Shown here in pieces: positions 34,707-42,989 of a DNA stretch of 64,000 nt. How positions within the stretch are numbered: the stretch's first letter is position 1; every line of letters begins with the position of its first letter. Both the position numbers and the translations under genes were made by a program. The stretch covers positions 62,001-126,000 of the forward strand of contig NZ_JAINRC010000021.1 of assembly GCF_020400655.1 (NCBI RefSeq). Direction: 5' to 3'. The stretch comes from Streptomyces spinosus (GTDB lineage Bacteria; Actinomycetota; Actinomycetes; Streptomycetales; Streptomycetaceae). Under the pieces are notes generated by a model. The model was not told where the DNA came from, did not search any database, and saw only the letters and a program-made list of their open reading frames with translations.

Positions 34707-35594
34707 TCAATGCGGCCCGGGTGTGGTCGTTGGGGTGCGGTAGAACTCGGCTGCGGTGATGGTGGCGGGGACGCCGAGTTCGGCGGCGACCGCGGTGATC
34801 GCGGTGGTGCCGACGGCGAGGTCGACTTGGCCGTCGGTGGTGTAATGCGGGGCGATGAACGCCTCGTAGTGCGCTCGGACTTCGTCCTCGGTGTGTCGGC
34901 CGAGGAACGTGTGCATGTACCGCACCGTGGTGTCGGGGTCGTTGTGGATCACCTGCAGGGCTCGCCGGTGGGCTCGTACGACGGCCTGGACCGCGGGGTC
35001 GTCCGGGTCGGTGTAGGTGGGATCGACGGCCACCCCCACGGTGGGGATCTTGAAATGGCCGCCGACCCAGGCCAGCACCTGCCAGCCGTGCTCGGCGGCT
35101 ACTGCCTCCGGCGCCATGGTGCTGCCGACCAGGGCGGCGTCGATGCTGCCGTCCTGTAGCCCGCGCAGGTCCATGCCGTAGTCGCCGGGCCGGCGGACGA
35201 TGGCCTGAACGTCACGGTCCGGGTCGAGGCCGGCCTGGCGCAGCACGATCCGTGTGAAGCACCCGGGCGCGGTGTGGGGGGCGTGCACCGCGAGCCGCCG
35301 GCCGGCCAGGTCGGCCAGGGAAGTGATGCCGGGGCGGGCGAGGAACCAGAACAGCGGGCTGCACGTGTTGACATTGAGCGTGACCCAGGGGATGCCGCCG
35401 GTCAGTCGGGACAGCAGTGCCCGGCCGAGCCCGATGGTGGCGCCGCGGCGCAGCCGCTCCTCGGCCCACGAGCAGCCGTCCCGCAGCGCGACGTGGACGC
35501 CTTCCTGGGCGTAGTAGTCCTCCTGATCGGCGATGTAGGCGACGAGTTCCTCGTGCAGGCCTCGCCCGACGTAGGCGAGATCGATCGTGTGCAT
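34707..35594 (-). CDS. NMT1/THI5-like substrate-binding-fold protein without signal peptide
   Basis: 295-aa protein with the periplasmic-binding-protein type 2 fold: YIADQEDYYAQEGVHVALRD, ADLAGRRLAVHAPHTAPGCF, LVGSTMAPEAVAAEHGW, HFKIPTVGVAVDP. Nitrate/sulfonate/pyrimidine-type binding proteins share this layout, but here there is no lipoprotein or signal peptide and no permease or ATPase nearby. A cytoplasmic enzyme such as the 4,5-dihydroxyphthalate decarboxylase-like proteins is therefore as likely as a transporter subunit. It follows an SDR and a TetR gene in one operon. Confidence 0.7.
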   Translation of the reverse strand: MHTIDLAYVGRGLHEELVAYIADQEDYYAQEGVHVALRDGCSWAEERLRRGATIGLGRALLSRLTGGIPWVTLNVNTCSPLFWFLARPGITSLADLAGRRLAVHAPHTAPGCFTRIVLRQAGLDPDRDVQAIVRRPGDYGMDLRGLQDGSIDAALVGSTMAPEAVAAEHGWQVLAWVGGHFKIPTVGVAVDPTYTDPDDPAVQAVVRAHRRALQVIHNDPDTTVRYMHTFLGRHTEDEVRAHYEAFIAPHYTTDGQVDLAVGTTAITAVAAELGVPATITAAEFYRTPTTTPGPH

Positions 35595-35722
35595 GGGCGT
35601 TTCCCTTGATGGTGTCGCCGCGCTGAGTCCGCTCGTGTCGTGGGGGCGGTGTGCGGCCGGTGTGTCAGGTGCCGCTATGCCGGATGCGGGATGCGTATCG
35701 CCCTGAGTACCGACAGAAGGCG

Positions 35723-36478
35723 TCAGTACATGGCCATTCCGCCGTTGACCGCGGCCGTGGTGCCGGTCATGAAGGCGTTGTCCTCGCTGGCGTAGAAGGC
35801 GACCGCTTGGGCCACGTCGGCGGGGCGTGCCAGGCGCCCCATGGGGGTGGCGGCCACCTGACGCCGCTTGTGGTCGTCGTCGAACTCGTTCGCGATGCGG
35901 GTGCCCTCCACCGGGCCGGGCGCGACGACGTTGACCGTGATGCCCCGCGGGCCCAGTTCCTGGGCGAGGTACCGGGCGAACTGCTCCAGTGCGGCCTTCG
36001 ACGTGCCGAGGGCGATCATGTTCTCCCGGGGCCGGCGGCTGAGGCCGGTGCCCATGTAGATGATGCGTCCCCAGCCCTGTTCGGTCATGGCCGGCAGGAC
36101 GGCTTTGGTGACCGCGAACGCCGCGTACATCTCGTCGTTGAGTTTGCCGCCCAGTTCTTCCCAGGTCATGTCCTGGAACGACTTGATCGCGTACGGGATG
36201 AGGGCGTTGTGCACGAGCACGTCGATGTGTCCCCATGCCGCTTGGACCTGCTGGACCATGCTCTCGATCGCCGCTGCCTCGCGCACGTCGGCCTGTACTG
36301 CCATGGCCTGACCGCCGGCGGCCTCGATGTCGGCCACGACTTCCTCGGCTGCCGTGTTGCCGCGCAGGTAGTTGACCACTACGCGCATCCCTCGCGCGGC
36401 CAGAAGGCGCGCGCTGGCCGCACCGATTCCGCTGCTCGCCCCTGTCACCAGTGCCACCCTGCCGCTTCCCCCGGTCAT
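35723..36478 (-). CDS. SDR-family oxidoreductase lacking the catalytic tyrosine
   Basis: 251-aa protein of the FabG-like classical SDR group: cofactor motif VTGASSGIGAASARLL, NALIPY, and a substrate-domain helix ALGTSKAALEQFARYLAQEL. In classical SDRs the sequence is Tyr-x-x-x-Lys; here the Tyr position is Leu (LGTSK), read directly from the DNA. The serine-region segment is IIYMGTGLSRRPRENMIALG. It may have lost normal reductase activity or use another residue. It lies between the tetR gene (50 bp) and the NMT1-like gene. Confidence 0.88.
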   Translation of the reverse strand: MTGGSGRVALVTGASSGIGAASARLLAARGMRVVVNYLRGNTAAEEVVADIEAAGGQAMAVQADVREAAAIESMVQQVQAAWGHIDVLVHNALIPYAIKSFQDMTWEELGGKLNDEMYAAFAVTKAVLPAMTEQGWGRIIYMGTGLSRRPRENMIALGTSKAALEQFARYLAQELGPRGITVNVVAPGPVEGTRIANEFDDDHKRRQVAATPMGRLARPADVAQAVAFYASEDNAFMTGTTAAVNGGMAMY

Positions 36479-36528
36479 GGGACCACCTCCTCCTCGTCAG
36501 CGCGGGTGGTCGGAACGACCGCCCCGGG

Positions 36529-37155
36529 TCATGCGTCGTCGGTGCCCGGTTCTGCCGAGCGGATCGCTCCGTAGAGCACGGTGTCGACGGTCGCCCGCAG
36601 CAGATCCGCCGCGGTCCAGCCCAGATCGTGCGGCAACCGCGAGGTGAGCAAACGCTCCAGGGCGCCGCGGGTGATCTCGCTCAGCAGCTCCGGCGGCGTC
36701 GACAGCAGTCCCCGCCGGTGCCCCTCCCTGAACAACTCGTCGAGCCGCCGGTGGACCACCGCGTCCACACGCTGCTCCACGTACTGGCGCAACATCGCGT
36801 CGCCCCGCCCCGTCGCGAGCTGAGCCGCGCCGATCCGCCCCAGCTCACTGCCTGCCGCGATCAAGAGCCGCCGGACCTGCAGACCGAATGGCTGCCCTTC
36901 CGCTTCCTCGGCCGCCGCCGCCAGCGTGCGCTCCACTGTCGCGAACTGCCGGTCCAATACCGCGGCCAGCAGGCTGCGCTTGTCCGGGAAGTGACGGTAG
37001 ATCGTCTTCTTGCTCATCCCGAGCTCACGAGCGAGATCGTCCATGCTCACCCGCGCGAGCCCCGGCGCGAAGAACAGCCGGCAGGCCGCTTGCACGATCA
37101 CGTCGGCGCGCTGCTCGTCCACCTCGGAAACTCTCGAAACTGGTGTAGTTTCCAT
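36529..37155 (-). CDS. TetR-family regulator of the SDR/NMT1-like operon
   Basis: 208-aa regulator with a helix-turn-helix (SMDDLARELGMSKKTIYRHF) and a TetR_C-type domain. It is the first gene of a minus-strand operon continuing into the SDR and NMT1-like genes. The start is uncertain: GTG 37164, ATG 37155 and GTG 37122 are in frame, and the first two lie inside a symmetrical operator. Either translation starts at 37122 or the transcript is nearly leaderless. Confidence 0.85.
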   Translation of the reverse strand: METTPVSRVSEVDEQRADVIVQAACRLFFAPGLARVSMDDLARELGMSKKTIYRHFPDKRSLLAAVLDRQFATVERTLAAAAEEAEGQPFGLQVRRLLIAAGSELGRIGAAQLATGRGDAMLRQYVEQRVDAVVHRRLDELFREGHRRGLLSTPPELLSEITRGALERLLTSRLPHDLGWTAADLLRATVDTVLYGAIRSAEPGTDDA

Positions 37156-37161
37156 AGTTTC
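37127..37161 (+). promoter_or_regulatory. Double nested inverted repeat overlapping the tetR start
   Basis: The order is GAAACT-N3-GAAACT-N5-AGTTTC-N3-AGTTTC, fully symmetrical over 35 bp with identical half-sites. Half-sites are 9 bp apart on each side, which would suit two TetR dimers. It covers the 5' end of the tetR gene, so autorepression is likely. Confidence 0.75.
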
Positions 37162-37164
37162 CAC

Positions 37165-37598
37165 GATGGCTGGGGACCCCTACGTTGTCAAGGTGACGCC
37201 TTGCGGCCGGGATGCGCATCTACTGGGGGCGGTGCAGCTGTACCGAGGGGACTTCTGCCTCGCCCACTCGGCCGAACACGCCGGAACGGCCGTCTAAGCC
37301 GGGGCCGTCAGCGTGGGCCCGGGAGCCCTTCACCGGTCGGCCGAGGCCCGGTGCGACGCGAGGTGTGCAGACAGTGACACCACGGTGACCGGTCTCCGGG
37401 CGGCTGCCCGCGGTTGCGACGTGACCGTCGCGGGGGTCCGGATGTGCACCCTCGCTGTCCTCAATCGCGGCCAGGCACGAGCAGCCTCCTTGCGTTGAAC
37501 GCGTCAAGAACTGTCCACGGACCCGTCGGCCTGGGCCGTGCCTCCTACGACCGCTGAGGAGCACGGCTGCGTCCCGGCCGACCAGAAGGAGATCAGCG
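37165..37598. other. 434-bp intergenic region
   Basis: Between the divergent tetR and exporter genes. No gene is recognised. The promoter of the exporter must lie here; a ribosome binding site (GAAGGAGA) precedes its start. Confidence 0.5.
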
Positions 37599-39029
37599 AT
37601 GACATCGATCAGTCCCACTCCCGAACCGGATCCGCGCAGGTGGCGCGCGCTCGGGGTCATCTGCCTGGTACAGGTGATGCTGCTGCTCGATGTGACCGTG
37701 GTCAATGTCGCTCTGCCCCCCATCCAGCGGGACCTCGGCCTGACGACCACCGGCCTGGCATGGGTCGTCAACGGATACACCGTCACCTATGGCGGCGTGC
37801 TGATGCTCGGCGGACGTCTGGGTGACCTGCTGGGCCGCAGGCGCCTGTTCCTCACCGGCTTGGCGATCTTCGCGCTGTCATCGGCGAGCGCGGGGGTGGC
37901 CCAGCAAGCCGGTCTACTGGTCGCCAGCCGCTTCGTCCAGGGCATCGGTGCGGCACTCGTCAGCCCGGCGGCCCTGTCGATGGTGACGCTGCTGTTCACG
38001 CAACGGCAGGAAAGGGCACGGGCCATGGCCATCTGGAGCGGCCTGGCCGGAGTCGGCGTGGCCCTGGGCGTCATGCTCTCAGGCGTCCTCACCACCATCA
38101 CCTCCTGGCGCTGGATATTCTTCATCAACCTCCCCATCGCTGCGTTCGCGTTTCTCGCCACCTTCCCGCTCATCTCCGAGAGCCGGGCCGCCAAGCGAGG
38201 CCGTCCCGACGTCCTGGGCGCCGTCCTGGTGACTCTCGGCCTGCTTTTGGTCGTGTTCGGCCTGCTGGAGAAGGACACCCATCCCTGGCTCTCGTTCCTG
38301 GTCCTGGGTTGCGTGGCGATCGGCGTGCTCTGCTTGATCGGTTTCGTGCTGGTCGAGGCCCGAGTGGCCCAGCCTCTGGTGCCCCTCACGTTCCTGCGCT
38401 CACGCAACCGGAGCATCGCCAACGTCGTCCGTATCTGCTACTACGTCGGTTTCGCCACCCTGTTCTTCTCCTTGAGCCTGTATGTGCAGCACATACTGCA
38501 TTTCTCCGCACTGGCGACCGGATTCGCCTTCGTGCCATTCGGGGCGGTCATTCTGTTCAGCGCCACCATGGTGGCACCGCGCCTCCTTCCCCGGTTCGGA
38601 CTGCGGGCGCTGAACGGAGGCGGACTTGCCATCGCCACAGTCGGGTACGTCCTCCTTTCCGGGCTGAGCACCCACGGCACGTACCTGGCCAACGTATTGC
38701 CCGGACTCATCCTCGTGCCCCTGGGAGGCGGCCTGGTCCTCGTCGGATCGACCGTCGCCGGAGTGGACGGCGCCACAGGTGAGGACGCGGGCATCGCCAC
38801 CAGCATGAACAACGCGTCCATGCAGATCGGCAGCGCCATCGGCCTGGCCGCCCTCGTCTCGCTGGGCACCAGCCACGCCACCGTGCTGCAGCACGCAGGC
38901 GCCGACCCGATGAGCGCCACCGCACACGGTTATGCCTTCAGCTTCGCCATCGCCGCCGGTGTGACGACCCTCGGCGCGGTGCTTGGCTTCATCGGCATCC
39001 ACCCGACGGCACGGAAAGCGAATTCGTGA
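37599..39029 (+). CDS. DHA2-type (14-TM) MFS drug exporter
   Basis: 476-aa EmrB/QacA-like transporter with about 14 membrane helices. The family signature in helix 1 (LLLDVTVVNVALPPIQRDLG), the motif A loop (GGRLGDLLGRRRLFLTGL) and motif C (LGVMLSGVLTT) are present. It would export hydrophobic or cationic compounds using the proton gradient. The neighbouring divergent tetR has its operator about 440 bp away, so control by that regulator is possible but not shown. Confidence 0.93.
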   Translation: MTSISPTPEPDPRRWRALGVICLVQVMLLLDVTVVNVALPPIQRDLGLTTTGLAWVVNGYTVTYGGVLMLGGRLGDLLGRRRLFLTGLAIFALSSASAGVAQQAGLLVASRFVQGIGAALVSPAALSMVTLLFTQRQERARAMAIWSGLAGVGVALGVMLSGVLTTITSWRWIFFINLPIAAFAFLATFPLISESRAAKRGRPDVLGAVLVTLGLLLVVFGLLEKDTHPWLSFLVLGCVAIGVLCLIGFVLVEARVAQPLVPLTFLRSRNRSIANVVRICYYVGFATLFFSLSLYVQHILHFSALATGFAFVPFGAVILFSATMVAPRLLPRFGLRALNGGGLAIATVGYVLLSGLSTHGTYLANVLPGLILVPLGGGLVLVGSTVAGVDGATGEDAGIATSMNNASMQIGSAIGLAALVSLGTSHATVLQHAGADPMSATAHGYAFSFAIAAGVTTLGAVLGFIGIHPTARKANS

Positions 39030-39140
39030 CGCCGTCCCCATCAGCGCCCCGTGCGGTGTGCACGGCGGTGAACTCCCGGCCACAGCCAGCCGCTTGACGA
39101 CCGCTGAGTAGTCACGGGCCGGCGTCGAGGTCCCAGACAT

Positions 39141-39174
39141 GTGGACCCCCTCGAGCGTGCTCGAGGGGGTCCAC
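39141..39174 (+). repeat. Perfect 34-bp palindrome downstream of the exporter gene
   Basis: Arms GTGGACCCCCTCGAGC (39141-39156) and its exact complement (39159-39174) are separated by only GT. It lies 111 bp after the exporter stop codon. It could act as a terminator hairpin, although there is no T run and the loop is very small; a recombination or insertion scar is the alternative. Confidence 0.7.
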
Positions 39175-39714
39175 GACGGCGGGTCGGGCGTCGTGGCCGG
39201 GGCGTCCGCCTTCCGTGCCGCGGCAGGCGGCGCGGAAAGCGGAAGGCAGACGCCACGGCATCCTTCGGCTGGGCTGGCCCCTCCGAGGCCGTCGGCGTCG
39301 AAGGCTTCGGGACCACGTACCGCTTCCGAGTCGCAGGTGAGCGCCTGCCGGCCGGCGACTGCCGCTACCTGGACCTGGACAGTTCATCGGTCACCCCGAT
39401 GAAGCCGTCGCCCAGGCCCGCCGGCTCCGCGGCGGCACCCGTCCCTCCGTCTCCGCACGCCCACCCGCCGTCGAGACCGAAAGCGCCTGATCCACCCAGC
39501 AGGTCCGGCCTTCGGCCGCGGCGACGAGGTTCTCGAAGCCGTACCCGCCCTCGACCCCACCGCCGTGCTGTTCCGCATCGCGGGCCCCGGACTCGACGGG
39601 CTCACCGCACCGGCACCGTCGCGTCACGTCGTCCTCCTCACCACCCTCGGCGAGACGCGACCGCCACCAGGACATTCCCGGCTCGCCCGGGTTCTGTCTC
39701 CTTGGTCAGCGCCG
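39175..39714. other. 540-bp degraded sequence
   Basis: Short protein-like pieces occur in several frames (for example GWAGPSEAVGVEGFGTTYRF, which faintly recalls IS110 transposases), but no intact gene is present. It lies between the 34-bp palindrome and an IS5 remnant and is probably decayed mobile DNA. Confidence 0.4.
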
Positions 39715-39836
39715 TGCCCGGATGAAGATGGCGGCGAGGTGGAGTGCGGCCTGGTGAACGATCGCGAGTTTGTCGGTCCGGGCGGCCAGGCCACGCCACT
39801 GCGCGAGACGGCTGATGCACCGCTCAACTCAGCCGT
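39715..39836 (-). mobile_element. IS5-family transposase C-terminal remnant
   Basis: The minus strand reads ERCISRLAQWRGLAARTDKL, then HQAALHLAAIFIRARR and a stop, the typical C-terminus of IS5-family transposases. The rest of the gene upstream is not recognisable. Confidence 0.7.
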
Positions 39837-40003
39837 GTGTGGGCGGTCTGGAAGGAGCCGCGTTCGTCGGGCAGGACGGGACCGGTGGGACCGCGCTCCG
39901 CTCAGGGGACCGGTGCATCCGCCGCGTGCACGAGTGGTCTTCAGGCCGGGTCTCCAAGGACGCCAGGCATGCTGACGCGGGCCAGGCTGACAGCCAGACG
40001 AAC

Positions 40004-40033
40004 GGGGCCTGGTAACAACTGTCACCAGGCCCC
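40004..40033 (-). terminator. Hairpin terminator of the 55-aa membrane protein gene
   Basis: GGGGCCTGGT and ACCAGGCCCC form a perfect 10-bp stem around a 10-base loop, 14 bp beyond the stop codon of the small minus-strand gene at 40047. Confidence 0.75.
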
Positions 40034-40046
40034 GGGATGATGGAGG

Positions 40047-40214
40047 TCAGCGTCTGCGGGTCCAGCCGGAACCGATACCGGCCACGTGCAGGGCCAGAGC
40101 AGTCAGCCCCAGCAGCATCACGTTCGTCGAAGAGAACACATCGTTGGTGCTGAGATCCGCCGCGTTGATCAGAAACGACACGAAGAACAGCACTGCCGCG
40201 ACTATGCCGAGCAT
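40047..40214 (-). CDS. 55-aa two-helix membrane protein
   Basis: Very small protein: MLGIVAAVLFFVSFLINAAD forms helix 1, an acidic/Ser loop follows (LSTNDVFSSTN), then helix 2 (VMLLGLTALALHVAGIGSGW) and a basic end TRRR. It has a good ribosome binding site (GAGAGGAG) 8 bases before ATG 40214 and its own terminator hairpin, which supports a real gene despite its size. Function unknown. Confidence 0.8.
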   Translation of the reverse strand: MLGIVAAVLFFVSFLINAADLSTNDVFSSTNVMLLGLTALALHVAGIGSGWTRRR

Positions 40215-40352
40215 GAGACGAACTCCTCTCGAAGGTGGGTGAGACCCGTATGCCCGGTCATCGTCTCCGCAGACGTGAAGTCATCCCCGACTCGCACTGG
40301 CCCGCCAGGCGCGGCCCCGAGACGAGTCTGCGCACCGGCGGTGGTGACGGGC

Positions 40353-40637
40353 TCAGGCGTGAGCGTGACGAGGGCCTGCCGCCTTATGCGATGCGGCGTG
40401 ATGCGCGGGTCGTCCCGTCTTGGGGACTTCCAGGCGTCGCAGGGACAGGTCGGCCGTGACGAGGAGACCGGTGAAGACGGTGAGGAGGAGGACGCACGCC
40501 CACATCTGCCGGCTTCCCGGCGCCTGCCAGCCGGTCCAGGCGGCGCACACCGCCCACAACAGGACACCCCCAGCGTAGAAGGAGCGGATCCGGTGCATCT
40601 GCCGCACGGCCCGCAGGAACATGACGCGCTCAGTCAT
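40353..40637 (-). CDS. Small membrane protein
   Basis: 94-aa protein with two hydrophobic helices (SFYAGGVLLWAVCAAWTGW and WACVLLLTVFTGLLVTADL) and a His/Lys-rich C-terminus. ATG 40637 or 40646 are both possible starts. It lies 138 bp upstream of the 55-aa membrane protein gene on the same strand. No known family recognised. Confidence 0.65.
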   Translation of the reverse strand: MTERVMFLRAVRQMHRIRSFYAGGVLLWAVCAAWTGWQAPGSRQMWACVLLLTVFTGLLVTADLSLRRLEVPKTGRPAHHAASHKAAGPRHAHA

Positions 40638-40849
40638 CGGTGCCATGCCGGCCCGTATACCCCGAAGCACCTCGACGCTGCATCACGATCAGACCTTCCA
40701 CCGACAGCCGTCCCGCGGCCCACTCGGCGTCGGACCGAGGTGCGTCTCCTGGGCGCCGGCGGGCCGACCACGTCATGATCGGACCTGCCGCGCCGGGGAC
40801 CACAGGTGGTGGAGCGTCGCCCGGGTCCCGCCTTCCGGACTGTGTGGGA

Positions 40850-41209
40850 TCAGAGCTGGGTGGCGAGCCAGGTGGTCACGGCCGCGGTGAGGATGAGCCC
40901 GGCGTTGAGTGTGATCCGGCGGTCCTCGCTCATCAGGTGGACGGCGATCGCGCCGGTCTGCAGGAGTACGAATCCGATGGCCGCGGCCGGCGCCAGCGAG
41001 GGGGCGATACCGGTCAGCGGCGGCAGGATCAGGCCGGTCGCGCCGAGTATCTCCACCGCCCCCAGGGCTTTCAGCGCAGGCAGGGGTATGTGGTCGACCC
41101 AGGCCATCATCGGCCGGAGTTGATCGCGGCTGCGGATCACTTTCAGCGTGCCCGCGTAGAGGTAGAAGAGCGCGAGCAGTCCTGCGAGGGTCCAGTAGGC
41201 GGTGTTCAT
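40850..41209 (-). CDS. DoxX-family membrane protein
   Basis: 119-aa protein with four membrane helices; LFYLYAGTLKVIRSRDQLRP and KALGAVEILGATGLILPPL are typical of DoxX/DoxD-like proteins. Members are linked to oxidative stress or quinone-related redox functions, but the biochemical role is unclear. It lies 105 bp downstream of the cupin gene on the same strand and may be co-transcribed with it. Confidence 0.85.
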   Translation of the reverse strand: MNTAYWTLAGLLALFYLYAGTLKVIRSRDQLRPMMAWVDHIPLPALKALGAVEILGATGLILPPLTGIAPSLAPAAAIGFVLLQTGAIAVHLMSEDRRITLNAGLILTAAVTTWLATQL

Positions 41210-41314
41210 CGTTTCCGTTCGTGGGTCACCGGTTTACGGAGGCCGTCGTTTGCGTCGATTTCCGAGGGACGTTGGTGCCGCCCGGGGCCGCCGTCCGGGG
41301 GGAGAGGCTCGGTT

Positions 41315-41797
41315 TCAGGCGGGCTCGGTCGCGTAGCGGCTCATGATGTCGATGTTGGCCTGTGGTGTCAGCGGCCGGCCGTCGGCGAGTAGGTCCCGCA
41401 GGTCCCGGAAGTACTGCACGTACAGGGCAGGGGTGAATGTGCTGAGCATGAGGGCGGGTTGGTCGGTCGGGTTGGCGAAGGTGTGGGAGGTGCCGGGCGG
41501 GACCATCACGAGTGTGCCCGTGGTGGCGTCGTAGTCCTTGTTGCCGACGGTGAACCGCACGGTGCCGGAAAGGATGTAGAAGCCCTCGTCGTGTCGGGCG
41601 TGGCGGTGCTGCGGCGGTCCTTGGGTGTGGGGGGCGAGGAGGGACTCGGTGATCGCGAGGCGGTGTCCGGTGTGGCTGCCGTCCTCCAGGACCCTCATGC
41701 GTGTGGTACCCAGAGTGATCGTCTCGCCGTCCCCGGGGCCCCTCACTGATATCGCGGGGTGGGTGTGCTGCTCGGCGGCTTCGGTTTCTTCGGTCAT
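41315..41797 (-). CDS. Cupin-domain protein
   Basis: 160-aa single-cupin protein. Cupin motif 1 is visible as QHRHARHDEGFYILSG (metal ligands His, His, Glu), motif 2 as MVPPGTSHTFANP. Such proteins serve as dioxygenases, isomerases or small-molecule sensors. It is divergent from a LysR gene with a 17-bp palindrome between them, so it is the likely LysR target, possibly with doxX. Confidence 0.87.
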   Translation of the reverse strand: MTEETEAAEQHTHPAISVRGPGDGETITLGTTRMRVLEDGSHTGHRLAITESLLAPHTQGPPQHRHARHDEGFYILSGTVRFTVGNKDYDATTGTLVMVPPGTSHTFANPTDQPALMLSTFTPALYVQYFRDLRDLLADGRPLTPQANIDIMSRYATEPA

Positions 41798-41853
41798 GCT
41801 CCCGAGTTCACCGCCGGTCCCCCGAGGGTGTCCAAGACCTGTCCCGCAGCGCC

Positions 41854-41870
41854 GATACCTTGTCGGTATC
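41854..41870 (+). promoter_or_regulatory. Putative LysR binding box
   Basis: GATACC-TTGTC-GGTATC is a perfect 17-bp inverted repeat 8 bp before the lysR start and 57 bp before the divergent cupin start. This is the usual place for a recognition site that serves both genes. Confidence 0.6.
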
Positions 41871-41878
41871 GTTGCAGA

Positions 41879-42730
41879 GTGGAGCTTCGGGTCTTGCGTT
41901 ATTTCGTGGCGGTCGCCGAGGAACTCCACTTCGGCCGGGCCGCCGCCCGGCTGCACATGAGCCAGCCGCCGCTGAGCCGGGCGATCAAGCAGTTGGAGGC
42001 CGACGTCGGGGCCCTGCTCTTCGTTCGCTCGCCGGCCGGCGTGACGCTCACCGCGGTGGGCACGGTGCTGCTCGACGAGGCGAGGGCACTCCTCGACCAC
42101 GCTGACCGCGTCCGGGTGCGCGTGAGCGCGGCGGCCGGTGCCGCGACCATCACCATCGGCATCCTGGGCGACGGCACCGATCCGGGAGTGGCCAGGCTGG
42201 CCGCGGCCTACCGCCGGCAGCACCCCGGTATCGACGTCCGTGTCCGCGACACCGATCTGACCGATCCGACCTGCGGGTTGCGTGCCGGACTGGTTGACGT
42301 GGCGCTGACCCGGGCGCCGTTCGACGAGACCGGCCTGACGGTGCGCGCACTGCGGACCGATCCGGTCGGCGTGGTCGTGCGCGCTGACGATCCGCTGGCC
42401 CGTCGCGACAAGTTGCGACTGGCGGAACTGAGCGGTCGCCGCTGGTTCCAGTTCCCGCCTGGCACCGACCCTCTCTGGCAGTCGTACTGGAACGGCGGCA
42501 CGCCGCGCGAGGGCCCACAGGTGCGCGCCGTACAGGAATGTCTGCAGGCCGTGCTGTGGAACGGCACGGTCGGTCTGGCCCCGCTCGGACACGACCTGCC
42601 CGCGGAGCTGGCCGTGGTGCCGCTGGTCGACATGCCTCCGAGCCGGGTGGTGGCGGTGTGGAACGAGGGTGACGCCAACCCGTTGATCCGATCGTTCGTC
42701 GAGATCGCGACGACCGCGTACCGTCGCTGA
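41879..42730 (+). CDS. LysR-family regulator
   Basis: 283-aa regulator. Winged helix VELRVLRYFVAVAEELHFGR with LHMSQPPLSRAIKQLEADVG, then a ligand-binding domain. The GTG at 41879 gives the family start; the open frame extends to 41759 but that part overlaps the divergent cupin gene. It has the branch-typical LHFGRAAARLHMSQPPLSRA motif of benzoate/muconate-type regulators. Confidence 0.9.
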   Translation: MELRVLRYFVAVAEELHFGRAAARLHMSQPPLSRAIKQLEADVGALLFVRSPAGVTLTAVGTVLLDEARALLDHADRVRVRVSAAAGAATITIGILGDGTDPGVARLAAAYRRQHPGIDVRVRDTDLTDPTCGLRAGLVDVALTRAPFDETGLTVRALRTDPVGVVVRADDPLARRDKLRLAELSGRRWFQFPPGTDPLWQSYWNGGTPREGPQVRAVQECLQAVLWNGTVGLAPLGHDLPAELAVVPLVDMPPSRVVAVWNEGDANPLIRSFVEIATTAYRR

Positions 42731-42989
42731 GCTTCGGTGACCGGTGCGGTCGCACTCGGGACCAAGGGTCGGGTTCTCGCGGTGGACTCCCCCGAGCCGG
42801 CCGAAGCGTTCAGCGTACGTCCGTGCACACCCCGGGGCTGTCCGTGTGGGCCGCTCGGGTGAACTGCGGGCCGATCCGGTACGGACGGGTGGCTTCCCGG
42901 TACAGATGCATGGGGCGCTCCATCGCGCGCCCGTTCCGATCGCCGGTGCGGCGCACTTGTGCCGAGCCGACGCGAAGGGAGCAAGACCA

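Noticed and set aside
39141..39174. 34-bp palindrome as part of a CRISPR array
   Set aside because: It occurs once; there are no spaced repeats and no cas genes in the window.
41759..41878. N-terminal extension of the LysR frame
   Set aside because: It overlaps the divergent cupin gene and the operator; the domain begins exactly at GTG 41879.
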